A stretch of DNA of 64,000 nucleotides from Aequorivita viscosa (GCF_900106795.1 NZ_FNNS01000009.1:1-64000); one strand, 5' to 3'; shown: positions 19,319-29,724, numbered from the stretch's first letter. Translations and numbers: made by a program. The notes: generated by a model not told the origin, from the letters alone.

Positions 19319-21460
19319 ATGAAAAAGTTTTTTATTAGTTTAATTGTTGCTGTTTTTGCCTTGCCAATTCATGCCAACGAAGGTATGTGGTTCTTGATGC
19401 ATATAAAACGACTTAACTATGTCGATATGCAGAAAATGGGGCTTCAGCTTACTCCAGAAGAAATTTATAGTGTAAACAATGCTAGCCTTAAAGATGCGAT
19501 TGTACAATTTGGCGGCGGATGTACAGCAGAAATTATTTCAAACAAAGGTTTGGTTTTGACCAATCACCATTGCGGTTATGGTAATATAGCCGAACTCTCA
19601 ACTGCTGAAAATGATTATTTAACCAATGGATTTTGGGCGGCGAATCACAAAGAAGAATTGAAACCTAAAAATCTTTCGGTACGTTTCTTTGTTAGAATGG
19701 ACGATGTTTCTAAACGTATTCTAGCTCGCGTAAACGATGAAATGACTGAGCTTGAACGCGAGGCGGCAATCAATCAAGAAATCGCGAAAATTGAAATGGA
19801 AAATAACGAAGACGGAAAATATACCGTTTCGGTAAAGTCATTCTATAATGGCAATGAATTTTATTATTTCGTGTATCAAGATTATACAGATGTTCGTTTG
19901 GTAGGTACTCCTCCAAAAAGTATCGGAAAATTTGGTGGCGACACAGACAACTGGGAATGGCCAAGGCATACTGGTGACTTTGCACTATTTAGGGTTTATG
20001 CCGATAAAGACGGAAACCCTGCTGAATATTCAGAAGACAATGTGCCTTTGGAGCCAAAATATCACTTAACAACAAGTTTAAAAGGATTTAAAGACAACGA
20101 TTTTGCTATGATTTTAGGGTATCCAGGTAGAACAAACCGTTGGATGCCTGGTGCTGGAATTGAGCAAAATACAAACTATGCTTATCCTGCTTGGGTAGAA
20201 GCTTCTAGGACTTCTATGGATGTTATGGAGAAGTATATGAAAAAAGATCAGCAAGTTAACCTTGACTACGCTTCTAGCTATGCGGGTATTGCAAATTATT
20301 GGAAAAACCGCCAAGGAATGATCGATGCTTTGAAGCAACACGAAACGGCAAAAACCAAATATGCCGATGAAAAAAGCTTTCAAAAATGGGCTTCTAAAAA
20401 GAAAAATAGAAAGTATGCCGAGGTAATGCCTATTATCAACGATTACTATAAAAAAACAAATGAAATTAGCCGACACGATAACTACCTAAGACTTCTGCTT
20501 AGAACTCGTTCGGCTACCATTCCGTATCGTTTGGGTAAATCGCTTGAATATTACGCAGAACAAAATGATGCCAAAAAAGAAGAACTTCGTCCTAAATTAG
20601 AAACTGAAATTGAAAATCTTTACGACGGACTTCACCTTCCGTTAGAAAGAGATATGCTTGCAGCTCAATTGAGTCTTTATAACGAAAAGGCCCATAATCC
20701 AGCTTCGGAAGTAGCAGAAATTGCAGCAACTAATGGTAATAAAGTTGAAGACTGGGAAAAGTATCTTACAACTTCATTTCAAAACAGCATTTTTCAATCA
20801 AAAGAAAAATTGAATGCATTTTTGGACAATCCAGATGCAGCTAGATTACAGAACGACCCATTGTATAATCTATCAATAGCCCTTCTTAACAGATATCGTT
20901 ATAAGTCTGAAGAGCAGAAAGAGTGGGAAAACGACTTTCAACGTGCTTATAGATTGATGGTTCAAGGAATGAGACTTCAAAATCCTGATAAAAAATACTA
21001 TCCTGATGCTAACAGCACTTTAAGACTTTCATACGGAAAAGTTAACTCACTTCCAGTAGATGAGCGAAATGATGCAAAAGAAAATTACTACACTACCTTA
21101 AAAGGAACTGTCGCTAAATACCAACCTGGCGATGATGAATTTGACATGCCTAAAAAGCTTATCGACTTATACGAAAAGAAAGACTTTGGTCAATATGCAG
21201 ATAAAGACGGTCATTTGCCCGTAAACTTTTTATCTGATAATGATATTACTGGAGGAAACTCTGGCTCTCCTGTTTTAAATGGAAAAGGAGAACTTATCGG
21301 TCTTGCTTTTGATGGAAACATTGAAGCTATGGCAGGTGATGTTATTTTTGATGAAAACCTACAACGCACTATCAGTGTAGATATTCGTTATGTATTGTTT
21401 TTAATTGACAAGCTTGCTGGAGCTACTCATATTATTGATGAATTAACATTGTCTAAGTAA
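19319..21460 (+). CDS. S46 family dipeptidyl peptidase (DPP7/DPP11 type)
   Basis: 713 aa from ATG at 19319; the frame is open to a TTG at 19286, but the ATG starts a clean signal peptide (MKKFFISLIVAVFALPIHA). The mature N-terminus NEGMW is the S46 hallmark. The chymotrypsin-like triad is visible in LTNHHCGYG (His), DTDNWEWPRHTGDF (Asp) and TGGNSGSPV (Ser648). The specificity position 18 residues after the Ser is Gly (FDGN), as in DPP7 (hydrophobic P1), rather than the Arg of Asp/Glu-specific DPP11. Periplasmic peptide degradation feeding amino-acid catabolism is the family role. Confidence 0.92.
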   Translation: MKKFFISLIVAVFALPIHANEGMWFLMHIKRLNYVDMQKMGLQLTPEEIYSVNNASLKDAIVQFGGGCTAEIISNKGLVLTNHHCGYGNIAELSTAENDYLTNGFWAANHKEELKPKNLSVRFFVRMDDVSKRILARVNDEMTELEREAAINQEIAKIEMENNEDGKYTVSVKSFYNGNEFYYFVYQDYTDVRLVGTPPKSIGKFGGDTDNWEWPRHTGDFALFRVYADKDGNPAEYSEDNVPLEPKYHLTTSLKGFKDNDFAMILGYPGRTNRWMPGAGIEQNTNYAYPAWVEASRTSMDVMEKYMKKDQQVNLDYASSYAGIANYWKNRQGMIDALKQHETAKTKYADEKSFQKWASKKKNRKYAEVMPIINDYYKKTNEISRHDNYLRLLLRTRSATIPYRLGKSLEYYAEQNDAKKEELRPKLETEIENLYDGLHLPLERDMLAAQLSLYNEKAHNPASEVAEIAATNGNKVEDWEKYLTTSFQNSIFQSKEKLNAFLDNPDAARLQNDPLYNLSIALLNRYRYKSEEQKEWENDFQRAYRLMVQGMRLQNPDKKYYPDANSTLRLSYGKVNSLPVDERNDAKENYYTTLKGTVAKYQPGDDEFDMPKKLIDLYEKKDFGQYADKDGHLPVNFLSDNDITGGNSGSPVLNGKGELIGLAFDGNIEAMAGDVIFDENLQRTISVDIRYVLFLIDKLAGATHIIDELTLSK

Positions 21461-21490
21461 AATTCTCGCATCGTAATTGCTGAAATTATT

Positions 21491-21530
21491 AAAAGCCATA
21501 AATCCTAATAAATAGGGTTTGTGGCTTTTT
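21491..21530 (+). terminator. Rho-independent terminator after the S46 peptidase gene
   Basis: AAAAGCCATAAATCCTA and TAGGGTTTGTGGCTTTTT form a hairpin around an ATAAA loop, ending in a T-run, 30 bp after the stop codon. Confidence 0.8.
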
Positions 21531-21625
21531 ATATTCAATTACGTTTTTATTTTGAAGATTGAAGCCTGTGAGTTATAAATTCGTTAAGATGTTACATAGT
21601 TTTAATAGAGCAACTGTATATCGGT

Positions 21626-21633
21626 TACATTTG
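21626..21633 (+). promoter_or_regulatory. Bacteroidota -7 element TACATTTG for the hydrolase gene
   Basis: Exact TAnnTTTG match ending 16 bp before the start at 21650. Confidence 0.45.
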
Positions 21634-21649
21634 TAATAAACGATTATTA

Positions 21650-22621
21650 ATGATGAAATTTATAAAAATACTTAGTCTTTTCGTTGTTTTTATCTTTTTC
21701 ACAAATTGTGAAAAGGAATATATGAAATACACTGAAAAGCCTGAATATATTACCCAGCCATCAGCAGAATACAAAGCCTATTTTGAGGCGTATGACGAGG
21801 CATTGTCGCTGTGGGATATAGATTATGACGAACTCTATATTCCAACTTCATACGGCACGGCGCATGTTGTTGTAAGTGGTCCTAAAAATGGAGAGCCTTT
21901 AGTATTGCTTCACGGAATGAATGCTAGTTCTACAATGTGGTATCCAAACGCAAAAGCCTTGGCTGCTGAATACCGAGTTTTCGCGATAGATTTAATAATC
22001 GAGCCAGGTAAATCTTTTAAAACAGCTGAGTTTGAAAAAATAGATGATATTTCATTGTGGTATCAAGAAGTTTTCAATGCTTTACAATTGGAATCTTATC
22101 ACTTGGTCGGCGCTTCTCGCGGTGGATGGATAGCTGTGAATTTGGCGTTACATAATCAAGAAAAAATTAAAAGCATGGTGTTGTTAAGTCCAGCACAGAC
22201 GTTTATTTGGATTCGACCGAGCGTTGGATTGTTAAAGAATATTGTTAACATTTTCTCTTCTCAAGAGAAAAAGACGATACGTTCTTTGGAAACGATGTCT
22301 ACAAACGTTGGCAACATAGAAAAGAAGTATTTGGATCAATATCTTATTGCAACAGAAAAAGATTCTATTAATAAGTTTATGATTAAGATGACGCCGTTTT
22401 CCAAGGATGATTTCCAAAAGCTTAGAATGCCAGTTTTGGTGCTAATCGGCGACGATGATATAATTAACAACGAAAAAACCATCCGACTCGCTAAAGAAGA
22501 TATACCAAGAGGAGAAGGTGAAGTAATAAGCAATGCAGGCCATTTTTTATCGATAGATCAAGCCTCCACAGTGAATGATAGAATTGTGAGTTTCTTGATA
22601 AGGGTTGATGAGGATCAATAG
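21650..22621 (+). CDS. Alpha/beta-hydrolase lipoprotein
   Basis: 323 aa with a lipobox-like signal ending FFTNC (Cys about 20), so probably anchored in a membrane facing the periplasm or surface. The alpha/beta-hydrolase fold is evident: oxyanion-hole LLHGMNAS, nucleophile elbow GASRGG (Ser156), acid in IGDDDIINN and the catalytic His in NAGHF near the C-terminus. Substrate unknown; esterase or lipase-like activity is inference. Either of two consecutive ATGs may be used. Confidence 0.85.
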   Translation: MMKFIKILSLFVVFIFFTNCEKEYMKYTEKPEYITQPSAEYKAYFEAYDEALSLWDIDYDELYIPTSYGTAHVVVSGPKNGEPLVLLHGMNASSTMWYPNAKALAAEYRVFAIDLIIEPGKSFKTAEFEKIDDISLWYQEVFNALQLESYHLVGASRGGWIAVNLALHNQEKIKSMVLLSPAQTFIWIRPSVGLLKNIVNIFSSQEKKTIRSLETMSTNVGNIEKKYLDQYLIATEKDSINKFMIKMTPFSKDDFQKLRMPVLVLIGDDDIINNEKTIRLAKEDIPRGEGEVISNAGHFLSIDQASTVNDRIVSFLIRVDEDQ

Positions 22622-22803
22622 TTTGATGCCTTTCAAGAATGAGCTAAATCCATAACAGTCGCTATTGTGAAACAAGGGTTTAGATTTGCGATTTTATTGA
22701 TTACACGATATTTTTTGGATGTTCGTAATTGAGTCTTTACTATTTCAAGTAATTAAAAGTAATTGATTTACATTTTCCGATTTCGTCGTAATCATAGTCA
22801 AAA

Positions 22804-22815
22804 GGTCTCGACTGC
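22804..22815 (+). repeat. Dispersed repeat word GGTCTCGACTGC, copy downstream of the A2M gene
   Basis: GGTCTCGACTGC followed by GCTCC. It is an exact inverted match to 29563-29574 on the other side of the A2M gene. Similar GGTCTCGACTGCGCTC words are common intergenic repeats in Flavobacteriia. Confidence 0.5.
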
Positions 22816-22880
22816 GCTCCATCAGACAGAAAACATCTAATTTTTATTTCCCATTATATTCGATTTAGAGCTTTTATTGT

Positions 22881-25800
22881 TTATTCTAAAATAGTCACCC
22901 GAATTCCCTCAGAATGATCACCGAATTCTGGGGCATACATACTCTGGATTGTGGTAATACCATTAGAAAAATTGCCGATATTATTTGCCCGCACATCATA
23001 TTCAAGAACGTAAGTCCCTTTGCTTATGTTATCAAAAAAGAAGTGTGTCGCAGCATCACGGGTGCTCTTGTAATATCCTAGTCCATCTTTATATTCATAT
23101 TCTGAAAGCACATCAACCGGTTCGAAGGCTGAAGCTCGCATATCTTTTAAATGAACGAATTCCATATTTTCCTTTGTAGCAATAATTAAGCGTACTGTAA
23201 TCAAATCACCTAACTTAAGCTGATTCTCTTCTGTTATACGTTGAAGTTGTTGCCCGGTAGAAGTATTCTTTTTTAGATAAAGCTCTTTTTTAATACTTAA
23301 TGGTTTATCTGAATTTGATTCAATTTTATCGGCCTGTTCGAAATATTGCCAGTAAAATCCGCCAAAACCAGGAACATCAGATTTATTATTAATTGATAAA
23401 TCCGCCATATCCTTTTGAATTTCTGAAGGTTTAAAGTTGAGTTTAAAATATCCTGTTTCTACTTCTTTTTCTACTTCAGCTAGCTTTTGTTTCAATAATT
23501 TGGAATCGCCCAGTTTGAACTTTGTTTTGTCCTTTACATCGGTCCAATCTTTTCCATATTGAAGCATGGAGTTTATTGCTTCCGTAGTAGATTTGGTAGA
23601 TGACCAATGTTTTACCTGCTTATTCTTTAGCAACCAAACTTTCATAGCTTCAACCGATTTTCGATCGTTTTCTATTTCTGAAAAGGCTTCAATTAAGAGA
23701 GCTTGTGTTTCTATTGGAGCGTTATACCAATACCAACCTGGCTTATTTTCTATCCAATACATTCCCCAATCTTCATTATTGGATGATGTTTCCTTTAAAT
23801 TATTAATTATTTTTTCAGCTGTTTTAGAATCTCCAAACCGATGGAGAACAATAGCTGCCATTGCTTTCTGAAATAAGGAAGTTTGCAGCCAATTATCCTT
23901 GAGTGAAGCCAAGTCTTTGTCAATAGCTAGTTGTAGTGAATCTGAAATCTTATTGCTCTTTAAATAAAAGCTTCTAGTATATAAATAATGCGTTTTTCTA
24001 ATATTAAGAAACGAATTGAAGTTTGTTAGACCTTTATTTTTATAGTATCTTTTTTCCGTTTTGTTATCCAAAAAACGTATCGCTTTGTCGGTAATGGCTT
24101 TGTAATCGAAAGCAATTGAATCTGTTTGTTTGTTTAGTTTTCCAAAGCCAGCAACTATATAACGTGTGATAAACTCACTTTCTCTACCACCTTCAAACCA
24201 CGGAAATGCTCCATTAGCCATTTGTTGATTCTGCAATTTTTTAAAAGTGGATTCTTGCGATTCTTGTAATTTGTCTAAGTTGAAAAACAATGCCAATCTC
24301 GCCTTTTTTTCTTCTTCAGATTCGGAATCTCTAAACCATGGTGTTTCAGAAAGTATGATAGATTTCAGTTCTTCGTTTTGCTCCAATTCTGACTTTAAGT
24401 CTAGAGGTTCTTTTGTTTTAAAATAGGCGGCTATTCTAGGGTTACTATTTAAGATTTCGGAAGCTATGGAATTGGCATAAAACCTCGCAAATACCTGTTC
24501 GGAACAATCGTGTTCATATTCTATTAAATAGGGTAATGCTTGTATTGCCAACCAAGTTGGGTTTGAAGTGTATTCTAAAGTAAGTTGGTGGTTTTTGAGC
24601 GTAGTGGAGGTGTTATTTTTCAATTTTTCAAAACTGTATTCTTTTGTGGTGTTTCCTCTTACCCAAATAGGAATACTCTCTGTCACCAAAATAGTATTGG
24701 TTAGAACGGGAATTAGGTTTTCTTCTCCATCTGTAAACTTACCTGATTTTGCGACCACCTTATACTGAACTCCTTGAACTCCCTCTGGAATTCTGATTTT
24801 CCAAGACACTGTAGTATTGCCTTTTGCTGAGGTTTGAAAATTGCGATGGTTTATTTCATTACCCATTTCTATATCTATTCGCTTCATGCTAACAGCATCG
24901 AAAAGCTGCAACATTGCTATTCCTGTTTTGTTTTCTGAAGTCAGATTGGAAATCCGTGCCGATATCGAAATACTATCTTTCTCCCTGAAAAACCGAGGCA
25001 TATTTGGAACAATCATCAACTCTTTTTGAGTGATTACAAAATTCTCCAAATATCCAGATTCGGCCTTTTTGTTATGAGCAAGCAGCCGGAGTTTCCATTG
25101 AGTCAGAGCTTCGGGACTTGTAAAGTTGAAGCTGATGTTTCCTTTTTTGTCTGTTCTAAGTTGAGGTTCAAAAAATGCGGTTTCATTAAAATTTGTACGG
25201 GTTTTAACCTCGGTTAATTCTTGCAAACCACTTTTTGTGGTTATAATAATCACACCGTTAGCTCCTCTGGAACCATATAACGCTGTAGCTTCATTTCCTT
25301 TTAAAATACTGATATTCGCGATGTCATCATTATTTAAGGATGCTAAAATATCTGCGGTGTCCTCTGAATTCTTGTCTGAATTAACGGGAACGCCATCAAT
25401 TATTGCTAGTACATTGGAAGTGCCTGGACTCAACGAGCCAGAACCGCGAATTTTTACAGTTGCTCCTTGACCTGGTTTTCCAGTTTCTTGGTTGATTGTT
25501 ACTCCAGATACTTTTCCGGCTAGAATGTCATCTATCTTGTAACTTACTATAGCAGAGGTTTGTACGGTTTTTTCACTACTTGAATATCCAGTAACCACCA
25601 CTTCTTCTAATGAAGCGCCTGGATCTAGGGAGATGTCATATTCGTCTGATTTCACATTTATTTCTTGCGTATCGAATCCGACATACGAAAAAACGAGTTC
25701 TTCGCCTTGAGCTACATCTATGGAATAGTATCCATCAAAATCTGATTGTGTGCCACGATTTGTTCCTTTCACGATTACATTGGCCCCAGGCAAGGGGAGT

Positions 25801-28800
25801 CCGCTATCATCGGTAATAATGCCGTAAACTGTTGATGCATTTGAAGGAATTTTAGAAATAGCTTTTTTTGAATGTTTGAAAATTAAGTTATTACTGGGAT
25901 TAGCAAAATCAAACCCAAACCAGAATATATCTACATTGTTATTGGAAAACTGAAATCTAGGAAGCTCTGAATTCAGATTTCTTAATCGTGTGTACGAGTC
26001 ACTGTTGCTAAGATTCGACGTCCTTGAATAATTGGAATATCCATAGTAATGCCGGAAGTTTAGTTTATTCCAATCTTCTACCTTAAACTGGTCTAAAGAA
26101 CTGTCGTACATAGAGGCAAGCACTTCGGCTTCTGTGGCTTTGTCTTTTTTAGTGATGCTAAAGCTCCATGTTTGCTTGCTTCCTGGTTCAATTTTATTTC
26201 TAAAAGTCTTGATGGCGATATTTATTTCCCCCGATTCTTTCTTTGCAATTGGAAAAGATTCCGTAAACAGTTGGTTTTCAAAATAGCTTTCAAACGATAG
26301 GTTTACGTTGTCGGTTCTTTTCGAATCGATTGGGATACGTATTTTGGAATAGCCGTCTTCTAATTTTATGTGAAGTATTTCAGAAGAAGAAGTACCATTA
26401 TTCGAAACATTCAGAAAAATGGTTTTGATTTCTGATCTGACTTCCAATTCAGCAAAACCATCTTTAAATGGATTATCGTTTTTTTGAGTAAGTGTAAAAA
26501 GCTTATTTACCAAGTCTGTATCAGAATGAATAACTTTAAACTCCGATGAGGTTTTAATTAAATTGTCTTCTGTATCTACTGCTGAAAAAACCAGCTTGTA
26601 ATTCCCGATTGCTTTTTCTTTAAGGAAATCCAATGACAGCTCGTTTTCGGTTTCAGTATTTATTTCTTTTGAAAACACTAAAACTTCTAATTGTTTTTCA
26701 GAATTCGTATTCTTTTCAAACGGAAAGAGTTTTTCAAATTCCTCTTCAGTAAAACCAGGTATTTCTGGATTGGGAAATACACGATCTTTAAATTTAGATT
26801 CTATTTTTGATTGATAATAAATTTCGACTTTTCCTTTTGTAGCTAAAAATTCGCCGTTAAGGTTGGTGCTGTTTAGGGTAAGCACGTTTTCGTTTTTTGT
26901 ATTTATAAGTTGAGGAATAACTGCAGTAAGGGCTAAATTATGGTAGCCAACTTTCACTGTAGTTTGTGAACTTTGGGTTTCACCGCGAGCATCGGTTATA
27001 TCTGCATAGACTGTATAATGGAACACGGGCAATTCCTTTTTGTCCATCGAGGAATACGGGATGGCCGTGAAATCAATTTTGAAGCTGCCGTCATCTTCTG
27101 TAATTGTCTCTCCTTCGGCTATGGTTTTGGTTTCTTCGGAATAATAGGTTCGCCAATAACTGGGGTAAGAGTTTCTTTCAACCCGATAAATCACTTTTGA
27201 AGCATCGAGGTTAACACCCGAAAAGGCAGTTGCTTTTCCTGAAACAGTTACTTCTTGATTTACTACAACAGTTTCCTTAATGGGTTCAAATTCAATTTTA
27301 AAAGTTGGCCGTTTGTATTCTTCTACATTGAAATTAACTGCAGAGAAATTAAAATCCACAAAATCCCAAAATAAATGTTCTTCATCTTCTTCGTTGTATA
27401 AAGGGTCATTTTCTATATTGTCGGGTTCGTCAACCTCAATGGAATATCTTCCTGTTGGGCCGTCTTTCGGGATGATAAATTCAAAAGTGAAGGAGCCAAA
27501 TTCATTGGTTTGTATTTCAAGTTCTTTTACAGTATTGTAATTTGGATCGGATATTTCAACATAAACTGTCAAATTAGGCACTGTGCTTTTTACGCCGTTT
27601 TTCTTTTGAAGCGCAATCCCTTTTACATATACTTTTTGTCCAGGTCTATAAATGGCTCGATCTAGAAAAAATTGCACTTTCCCAAAATAAGCTTCGTAAT
27701 CGTCGTTATTGTATTTCTTATAGTATCCTCGGTGGAAATTTACATTTAGGGTATCGGTGGCATTGGTGACTTCTGCAAGTGAATTTCTGTTGTTGCCAAT
27801 ATGTGGTTTCCAATTTTCTACAGCGACCGTTCCTTGTTCGTTGGTTTTTACTTTGGTGTTTGCAAACGCTATTGAAACGTCCTTTTTTGGTTGCCCTGTT
27901 TTTCTATCTACCACCTGTAGATAATCTACATTATTTCTACTTTTCTGAAGAACCGAGAAATCGGATACGGTTACAAATAAATAATTAAAGTTGTCGGTTT
28001 TATTAAAGCCTGATTTATCAGCTTCAAAAAGCATTAAGTAGGTTCCTTTTGGCAGTAGGGGCAATAAAATCTCGGTGCTGTATTCGAAAAAATCCTCCTT
28101 ATTAGGAAGTTTATATGAAGTTGGTTGTTGCTGGTTCCCATTTCTGATAATATTAGTAATCCAACTATCACGTTGGAAGGCGTTGTTGGGAATTTCAAAA
28201 TCGTTTGAAACTTTATATGCTTTTAGGAATAAGCTATCCGCATTTTTGAAATTCACAAATGCCCTGGTATTTTCTCCTTCATAAACGAACCTTTGCAATT
28301 TCACCTTTATTTCTTTTGAAAGTATTTGCTCCTTTTTAATAAAGGCTAACTTATAAGTATTCGACCTCGATTCTATTTTGAGGATGCTATCCAAGACTTG
28401 AATTGCTGTTTTGTTGTATTCAGGATGTTTGTCTTTTGATGCTAATTTTGAATAGAGATTGGCGCGGAGTAGTTGTACTTCCTGGCGTAATTCAGTTTTC
28501 TTAGTAGCATTCTGAAAACGGGTTAAAATCTGTAAAAAGCCCTCTGAATCCTTGTAAACATAGGTGTCGAAAAATTGTAATCTTTTCAGCTCGTATCGCC
28601 TGTCGGTAAGATTGCTGCGTTCCAATTCCTGATACAGCAATGTCGTTTTTTTGAGGTTGCTGTCTGGTAACGAATCGAACTTTAATGATGTAAATTCAGA
28701 AGATTCTCCAAGAACGGATTGCTTTATTGTAGAGAAAAGAGGCGGTACCTCATCCCAACGGTTTATGTGAGAGGCGTAAATCTCAATGTATTTTTCAAGA

Positions 28801-29369
28801 AGAAATTCATATAAATTTCGGTTCTCGAGAAGCGCTAGCTTTTCAAAATATAAAATAGATTCAAAATCTATTAAAGCTGTGTTTTTTAAACTGTTTTTAT
28901 TTGCGAGCGATTTAGAAATGTAAAAATCTACTTCTCTTTCAAAATCGGGAAGACTCCAACTCTGGAAGTCGGGATTAAAAGTAGATTCAGTAGCTGTTCT
29001 TCCTTGGATTTGATATTTGTTCCTCCGTAAATAGTCATTAAGAGAAGTAATGTAAATATATTCTAGAACAGCTTTGTTTGGCTCGGAAATTTCGGCTATA
29101 TCAGACTTAATGTTTTTGATAATGAGACTTTGTGCATCTTCCTCAAGCTTTTGAATATACTTGGATCGAAAGAAAAAAGTTTTGATTATTTCCAGCTCAT
29201 CTCCTCTTCTTTTTGCCTTTTTATAAATTTTGTTTACCTCCTTGAAAGCCGATTTAATACTGCCAACTTCTTCATATTCAATTACCTTCTTCCAATTTCT
29301 TTCAAAGTTTTGACCAAAAGAATTTAGTGAGAAAAGTAGGATTATAAAGAGAGTGAGATTTTTTATCAT
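22881..29369 (-). CDS. Giant alpha-2-macroglobulin family protein with inserted TonB-plug module
   Basis: 2162 aa with a Sec signal peptide (MIKNLTLFIILLFSLNSFG) and no lipobox. The N-terminal half has macroglobulin domains including MG2 (AIYRPGQKVYVKGIALQ) and ends in a bait-region-type domain (EPGSKQTWSFSITKKDKATEAEV, about 1080-1115). Residues about 1170-1380 are foreign to classical A2M: a CarboxypepD_reg-like repeat (VYGIITDDSGLPLPGANVIVKG) and a SusC-type TonB plug ending GSRGANGVIIITTKSG. The A2M domain follows (SPEALTQWKLRLLAHN, about 1390-1430), then the thioester region with C-S-E-Q (Cys1622), an alpha-alpha toroid and the C-terminal receptor-like part. A2M proteins trap proteases covalently. 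The plug has no beta-barrel, so it is not a transporter. Confidence 0.88.
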   Translation of the reverse strand: MIKNLTLFIILLFSLNSFGQNFERNWKKVIEYEEVGSIKSAFKEVNKIYKKAKRRGDELEIIKTFFFRSKYIQKLEEDAQSLIIKNIKSDIAEISEPNKAVLEYIYITSLNDYLRRNKYQIQGRTATESTFNPDFQSWSLPDFEREVDFYISKSLANKNSLKNTALIDFESILYFEKLALLENRNLYEFLLEKYIEIYASHINRWDEVPPLFSTIKQSVLGESSEFTSLKFDSLPDSNLKKTTLLYQELERSNLTDRRYELKRLQFFDTYVYKDSEGFLQILTRFQNATKKTELRQEVQLLRANLYSKLASKDKHPEYNKTAIQVLDSILKIESRSNTYKLAFIKKEQILSKEIKVKLQRFVYEGENTRAFVNFKNADSLFLKAYKVSNDFEIPNNAFQRDSWITNIIRNGNQQQPTSYKLPNKEDFFEYSTEILLPLLPKGTYLMLFEADKSGFNKTDNFNYLFVTVSDFSVLQKSRNNVDYLQVVDRKTGQPKKDVSIAFANTKVKTNEQGTVAVENWKPHIGNNRNSLAEVTNATDTLNVNFHRGYYKKYNNDDYEAYFGKVQFFLDRAIYRPGQKVYVKGIALQKKNGVKSTVPNLTVYVEISDPNYNTVKELEIQTNEFGSFTFEFIIPKDGPTGRYSIEVDEPDNIENDPLYNEEDEEHLFWDFVDFNFSAVNFNVEEYKRPTFKIEFEPIKETVVVNQEVTVSGKATAFSGVNLDASKVIYRVERNSYPSYWRTYYSEETKTIAEGETITEDDGSFKIDFTAIPYSSMDKKELPVFHYTVYADITDARGETQSSQTTVKVGYHNLALTAVIPQLINTKNENVLTLNSTNLNGEFLATKGKVEIYYQSKIESKFKDRVFPNPEIPGFTEEEFEKLFPFEKNTNSEKQLEVLVFSKEINTETENELSLDFLKEKAIGNYKLVFSAVDTEDNLIKTSSEFKVIHSDTDLVNKLFTLTQKNDNPFKDGFAELEVRSEIKTIFLNVSNNGTSSSEILHIKLEDGYSKIRIPIDSKRTDNVNLSFESYFENQLFTESFPIAKKESGEINIAIKTFRNKIEPGSKQTWSFSITKKDKATEAEVLASMYDSSLDQFKVEDWNKLNFRHYYGYSNYSRTSNLSNSDSYTRLRNLNSELPRFQFSNNNVDIFWFGFDFANPSNNLIFKHSKKAISKIPSNASTVYGIITDDSGLPLPGANVIVKGTNRGTQSDFDGYYSIDVAQGEELVFSYVGFDTQEINVKSDEYDISLDPGASLEEVVVTGYSSSEKTVQTSAIVSYKIDDILAGKVSGVTINQETGKPGQGATVKIRGSGSLSPGTSNVLAIIDGVPVNSDKNSEDTADILASLNNDDIANISILKGNEATALYGSRGANGVIIITTKSGLQELTEVKTRTNFNETAFFEPQLRTDKKGNISFNFTSPEALTQWKLRLLAHNKKAESGYLENFVITQKELMIVPNMPRFFREKDSISISARISNLTSENKTGIAMLQLFDAVSMKRIDIEMGNEINHRNFQTSAKGNTTVSWKIRIPEGVQGVQYKVVAKSGKFTDGEENLIPVLTNTILVTESIPIWVRGNTTKEYSFEKLKNNTSTTLKNHQLTLEYTSNPTWLAIQALPYLIEYEHDCSEQVFARFYANSIASEILNSNPRIAAYFKTKEPLDLKSELEQNEELKSIILSETPWFRDSESEEEKKARLALFFNLDKLQESQESTFKKLQNQQMANGAFPWFEGGRESEFITRYIVAGFGKLNKQTDSIAFDYKAITDKAIRFLDNKTEKRYYKNKGLTNFNSFLNIRKTHYLYTRSFYLKSNKISDSLQLAIDKDLASLKDNWLQTSLFQKAMAAIVLHRFGDSKTAEKIINNLKETSSNNEDWGMYWIENKPGWYWYNAPIETQALLIEAFSEIENDRKSVEAMKVWLLKNKQVKHWSSTKSTTEAINSMLQYGKDWTDVKDKTKFKLGDSKLLKQKLAEVEKEVETGYFKLNFKPSEIQKDMADLSINNKSDVPGFGGFYWQYFEQADKIESNSDKPLSIKKELYLKKNTSTGQQLQRITEENQLKLGDLITVRLIIATKENMEFVHLKDMRASAFEPVDVLSEYEYKDGLGYYKSTRDAATHFFFDNISKGTYVLEYDVRANNIGNFSNGITTIQSMYAPEFGDHSEGIRVTILE

Positions 29370-29724
29370 AACAAATTGATTTTGTGGAATAAGATACTAA
29401 CTTAAGTTAAAACATCAATTAGATGATGATTTTTTTAAAATAGGCTAGATTCGATACTCTGAATTTATATTTAAAAGATATGTGTGAATAAGAAGGTTGT
29501 TAAAAGGCGAAAAACATTTGGTTTGTCAGGTCGATCGCCAGCCCGAAAGATTAACCTGGCGGGCAGTCGAGACCTAATTGGAAGCTAAGAACATAAAATT
29601 ATCGACCTCGCTCGAACAAACAAGCATAGTTGCTTTTTGACAGCGCAAATTTTGAATTTTAAAATCTGTCTTTTCTGCTTTGGAAAGAATAGCATTAAAG
29701 TATGTCTCAATTTCGCCAAACTGC
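29370..29724. other. Intergenic region with REP-like hairpin words
   Basis: Gene-free stretch between the divergent A2M and MFS genes. It holds a hairpin (CGCCAG 29536-29541, CTGGCG 29556-29561) and the word GCAGTCGAGACC (29563-29574), the inverted copy of 22804-22815. No coding potential is seen. Confidence 0.5.

Noticed and set aside
25230-25870. SusC-type TonB receptor gene suggested by the plug signature
   Set aside because: The plug is followed directly by A2M and thioester domains in the same frame and no beta-barrel exists, so it is an inserted module.
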